A stretch of DNA of 64,000 bases from positions 27,830,886-27,894,885 of the forward strand of contig NC_086374.1 of assembly GCF_036588685.1 (NCBI RefSeq), written 5' to 3'. Shown piece after piece: positions 61,301-64,000 of the stretch. Position numbers and translations under genes: made by a program. Origin of the DNA: Mytilus trossulus. Lineage: Eukaryota > Mollusca > Bivalvia > Mytilida > Mytilidae. The first letter of the stretch is position 1. The number at the start of each line of letters is the position of its first letter. The notes beneath the pieces are model-generated. The model did not search any database, was not told the origin of the DNA, and was given only the letters and a program-made list of their open reading frames with translations.

Positions 61301-64000
61301 ATATGTACCAAGACATAAAAAACGAAGGAAGACGAAAATATTCGGGTAATATTTTTTATTAATATTTTTTTATTTTTTTTATTCAAAATAGTAGGCTCAA
61401 AAAATAACTTCTCACATTTTCACTTTCCTAACTGCAGCAGTTTGAATTAGACAATTTTTAACTCTAATTGTAACTCATAACCGGCATCTTACTGGTACAA
61501 GACATCACAGGACTTAATGCTTAAATTATGATTAATAACGTTTTTTTCCCTAACTCAGCAAATCAATCATCTAAGTCAATAGCATTGCTTCCATTGTTCT
61601 GATGTCTCTACTTTGGATTATGTTGTTGATTATTGAAGGCAGTACAGTAACCCTGATATTCAATTGTTCAGTTGTATGCGGTCTTTGTGACAGCATGCAA
61701 ACTTTCTTTAAAGAAGTCAAGAGACAATAGGCAATATAATACCAGTATTAGTTTTCAGTTTTGTTTGATTCATATTTGGAAATAATTTTAATTCATTCAC
61801 AACTCGTATATATACTTGAAACTGAGATATATCCAAAAGCTTGACCATGACTTAATATTGTGTATTGACCTCCGTTGTGTGTTTATACAAAATGTATTGA
61901 CTTTTTGTGCCGTCTAAAAGACTTTTACACAAAACTTCTTGTATTGAATGGATAAAATAACGTTTTTGCTTAAATGAAATCAGGGCTTATATTACATAAA
62001 TCTTTTTATCTTGAAACCTTCTCAAGATTGCTTTTCTATACTCATGGCTATTGACGATTAACTATCCTAAAAGAAATACGCTGTTTTGATTTAACAGGAA
62101 TGGTCACAGCAATGGATGATGCCATAGGAAACGTAACAGATTCACTGAAGCGTAACGGAATGTTTGAAGATACCCTTATTATATTTACTGCAGATGTAAG
62201 ATTTTCGAAAATTTTAATATCATCCTTTTTTCATGACTATATTTATATTCAATTTTTTATATACAAGCATATATGTTTATTTATATGAAAGGGACATACA
62301 ATCCAAAGTCATTTTAATACTTTCATCAGTTGTCTTGAGGAACTTCACGTTTATTATTGTTGAAGGCCATATATGACCAATAATTGCTTACATTCATGTG
62401 ACTTTGACTCTGGTGGATGGTTCAAAATCTCCTTTTTTCAATATTGAAGATGAATTCCATATTGTGTGTATGTGTACAAATTAAAACATGGTATCACTAA
62501 AAATTTGATACATATCAAGATACTTTAAAACCTATCCGATCTTTATCAAATTAATGATAGATTTAAATGATTTACTGCTTCTGTTTTGAACTGAACAAAA
62601 ATCTATCTTGGTTCATTACCAAAGATTATGATTTCCTTTGATTTGTTTCTTATTTATCTCATATATGATACGCAATTAACTATGCTCCCACTGTTGGACG
62701 TTTGAAGCTTTATTGATTGACTTCAGTATGTGAAATATGTTCCTCTATCATCCTATTCATACATATTGTACTATAAATATTTGACACAATGTTATTATAT
62801 AAAACCTGTGTCACGTTTTCTCCACGACAGTATTACTTTAAAGCAGTCAATACTTCTGTGTTATCATTGATTTCGCCAAAATTATAATTTGACTTTACAA
62901 AACTTTTAGTTTATTAAATACTAAGGATGTTCTACCCCAAAAATATATTACCTTAGCTGTATTTGACAACAGCTTTTCAATACTTTTTTGCTCTAAATGC
63001 AACTTCGTATTTTATTAAGTCTTCATTTTTTTTTAGATTTGGGCGGCTTCAGCTGATTCTTTTGTAGGTGAAATGCCCGTCTGGCTCACAAAATTTTAAT
63101 CCTGATATCATTGTAGAGTTTACTCACTTTTTATACTTAGTGTTTACAAATAAATCATATTTAAAGAAGTTCTTTTAAGAAAGACATTCACTTGGTATTA
63201 TAGAATGGTGGTTGGACAACATTTTCTGGGAATAATTACCCACTGAGAGGGGGTAAGGCAACAGTATATGAAGGAGGAACCCGGGCGTCAGCTTTTGTTT
63301 ACGGTTCAGGACTTCAGAAACCTAACACTGTTTTTGACGGGTAATACATGATGGTAGCAGTACAATATTTGTTTTCATTGTTGTATTTTAAATATATTTT
63401 TATTTTCAAAAGAGAAACAATTCCAGTATTAATTGTAATTAATCCAGATGTGTACTTGCTTTGTTGTTTATTAAACAATACAATACTAAGTTACTTGAAA
63501 ATCTTTTCGAAGTCATTATTTTAATACTTATCCCATAATTTATTCCTCGAAAGTGACATGATAATCTTTGCAATAATGTTTAAGAATATGAAGATATTTT
63601 ACAAATAAAAATTAAAGAACCGAGTAATTTACCACAAAAAATGAGATACTTGTTTGCTTTATCATTGTTGTTCTAGTATGATTCATGCTGTGGACTGGAT
63701 GCCAACAATTCTCTCTGCTGCTGGAGGAGGTCAAGGTAAATAAATTTATATATCTCAGTCAGTCAGACATTGATTAATAGTTGGTCATTTTATATGAAAA
63801 TCGACAGAGATATTGCCGATGACATAACATGATCTGTTTAACAATATGTGACTTAACACTAAAGCGGTTAAATAATGGGTGTTATTTTTTAAAAAGCAAA
63901 ATAACAAAAATACCGACTCCAAGGAATATTAAAAATAATTGGAATTATAAATTTATTTTTAAGTAAGTGGAATTGATGGTGTAGATTTATGGCCAAGCAT
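52336..64000 (+). CDS. arylsulfatase B-like sulfatase, gene C (exons 1-12, 3' end outside window)
   Basis: Exons: 52336-52432, 53237-53348, 53681-53732, 58828-58931, 59560-59666, 59917-59975, 60751-60852, 61282-61345, 62098-62195, 63204-63340, 63677-63735 and 63964 to the window end (about 342 aa seen). Each exon matches gene B in length and phase, except exon 11, which is one codon shorter as in gene A. Signal peptide: MDVFLCGFLLLTLSKCVVS. Active-site set: D30-D31, C68 and R72 (here CSPSR rather than CTPSR, still a valid formylglycine site), K122, H124, H207, D265-N266 and K283 (PLRGGK). This is a tandem duplicate of gene B with very similar exon nucleotides and diverged introns. Intron 3 is swollen to 5.1 kb by a 4.4-kb DNA element. 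No frameshift or stop is seen, so the gene looks intact as far as visible. The last one or two exons must lie beyond 64000. Confidence 0.9.
53758..53762. repeat. left 5-bp target-site duplication ATAGT
   Basis: Matches 58174-58178 exactly and abuts the CACTGTG tip of the intron-3 element. The gene B intron 3 at the same distance from exon 3 has a related uninterrupted sequence (GACATACTTTAATTAAA), consistent with an empty site. Confidence 0.65.
55440..55570. repeat. degenerate tetranucleotide (GTCC/GTCT)n tract
   Basis: Runs of GTCTGTCC, CATCTGTCC and GTCCGTCCGTCC with substitutions fill this stretch inside the intron-3 element of gene C. Confidence 0.8.
55570..56150. repeat. degenerate ~165-bp tandem repeat
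   Basis: Units starting near 55573, 55738, 55903 and 56060 share a CATGTCGCRCC or ATGGTGCGCC start, then a 'TTATTTTTGATTATT..CTTCACACTTCTTA'-like AT-rich body. The array ends with CGGGCGTATCATGCG. It lies next to the tetranucleotide tract and probably forms one composite repeat with it. Confidence 0.5.
56320..56500 (-). repeat. dispersed repeat family R2, copy inside the intron-3 element
   Basis: GCGACAACAACCCGACCATA, ACAGCCGAAGGCCACAATGG, CGCATCCGGTGGCGTCC and GTGATAGTGGACTTCAT match the other R2 copies. Confidence 0.7.
56590..56950 (+). repeat. dispersed repeat family R1, partial copy inside the intron-3 element
   Basis: Includes TTCTTGTTTGAATTGTTTTACAT, GGGCCCTGTTATAGC, and the GTTGTCTCATTGTCA end of the family. 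It is nested in the 4.4-kb element, so the element has captured host repeats. Confidence 0.55.
58174..58178. repeat. right 5-bp target-site duplication ATAGT
   Basis: Partner of 53758-53762, directly after the CACAGTG right tip. Confidence 0.65.
59265..59460 (+). repeat. dispersed repeat family R2, copy in gene C intron 4
   Basis: TTTAGTATGGCGTTCATTATC through GGGCCAGCGGAAGGACGCC and TTTGACACATACCGTATTTCC. Absent at the matching place in gene B, so it was inserted after the B/C duplication or lost from B. Confidence 0.7.
60560..60645. repeat. inverted repeat in gene C intron 6
   Basis: GGTCATCTCAACTCGATT is answered by AATCTCGTTGAGATGATCC about 45 nt later. It is a small foldback element. 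Confidence 0.55.

Noticed and set aside
1..64000. CRISPR arrays, operons, rRNA or prokaryotic signals
   Set aside because: None seen; the gene structure is plainly eukaryotic.

Overview
The window is eukaryotic, intron-rich and AT-rich. It is packed with decayed retroelement pieces, tRNA-derived SINEs, foldback elements and several repeat families that recur on both strands. The gene families and repeat types fit a bivalve mollusc, most probably a mussel (Mytilidae); this is inference from recognition, not a database match. No long open reading frame is a gene. The real coding sequence lies in 50-210 bp exons that I joined by hand using GT/AG sites and codon phase.

Left part (1-10.4 kb, minus strand): eight exons of a type I membrane receptor. 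It has a signal peptide, a first C-type-lectin-like domain with a WSC-type cysteine module apparently inserted in it, a second C-type-lectin-like domain and a transmembrane segment. Its 3' end is off the left edge. Its large first intron holds a dead reverse-transcriptase copy, a LINE C-terminal fragment and a SINE.

Centre and right (13.3-64 kb): a cluster of three arylsulfatase (ARSB-like) genes. Gene A (minus, 28246-13317, 14 exons, 476 aa) and gene B (plus, 30930-45886, 14 exons, 474 aa) are head to head, 2.7 kb apart. Gene C (plus, from 52336, cut off in exon 12 by the window end) is a tandem duplicate of B. All three keep the Asp-Asp metal site, the C-(T/S)-P-S-R formylglycine motif, the Lys/His of GKWHLG, the His of QSVHEP, the Asp-Asn pair and the PLRG(S/G)K lysine. 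All have a signal peptide, so they are probably secreted or lysosomal sulfate-ester hydrolases. Intron positions and phases are the same in the three genes; intron lengths differ because of later insertions.

The most unusual object is a 4.4-kb element in intron 3 of gene C (53763-58173). It has terminal inverted repeats of about 430 bp ending in CACTGTG and a 5-bp target duplication, ATAGT. That combination is the boundary signature of Transib/RAG-type DNA transposons. No transposase could be recognised inside, and the paralogous intron of gene B looks like the empty site. Other notable structures are an array with an exact 147-bp period carrying AGGTCAAGGTCA in gene A intron 1, an alternating 134/123-bp array inside a foldback insertion in gene B intron 9, and a long near-perfect palindrome in gene B intron 1.
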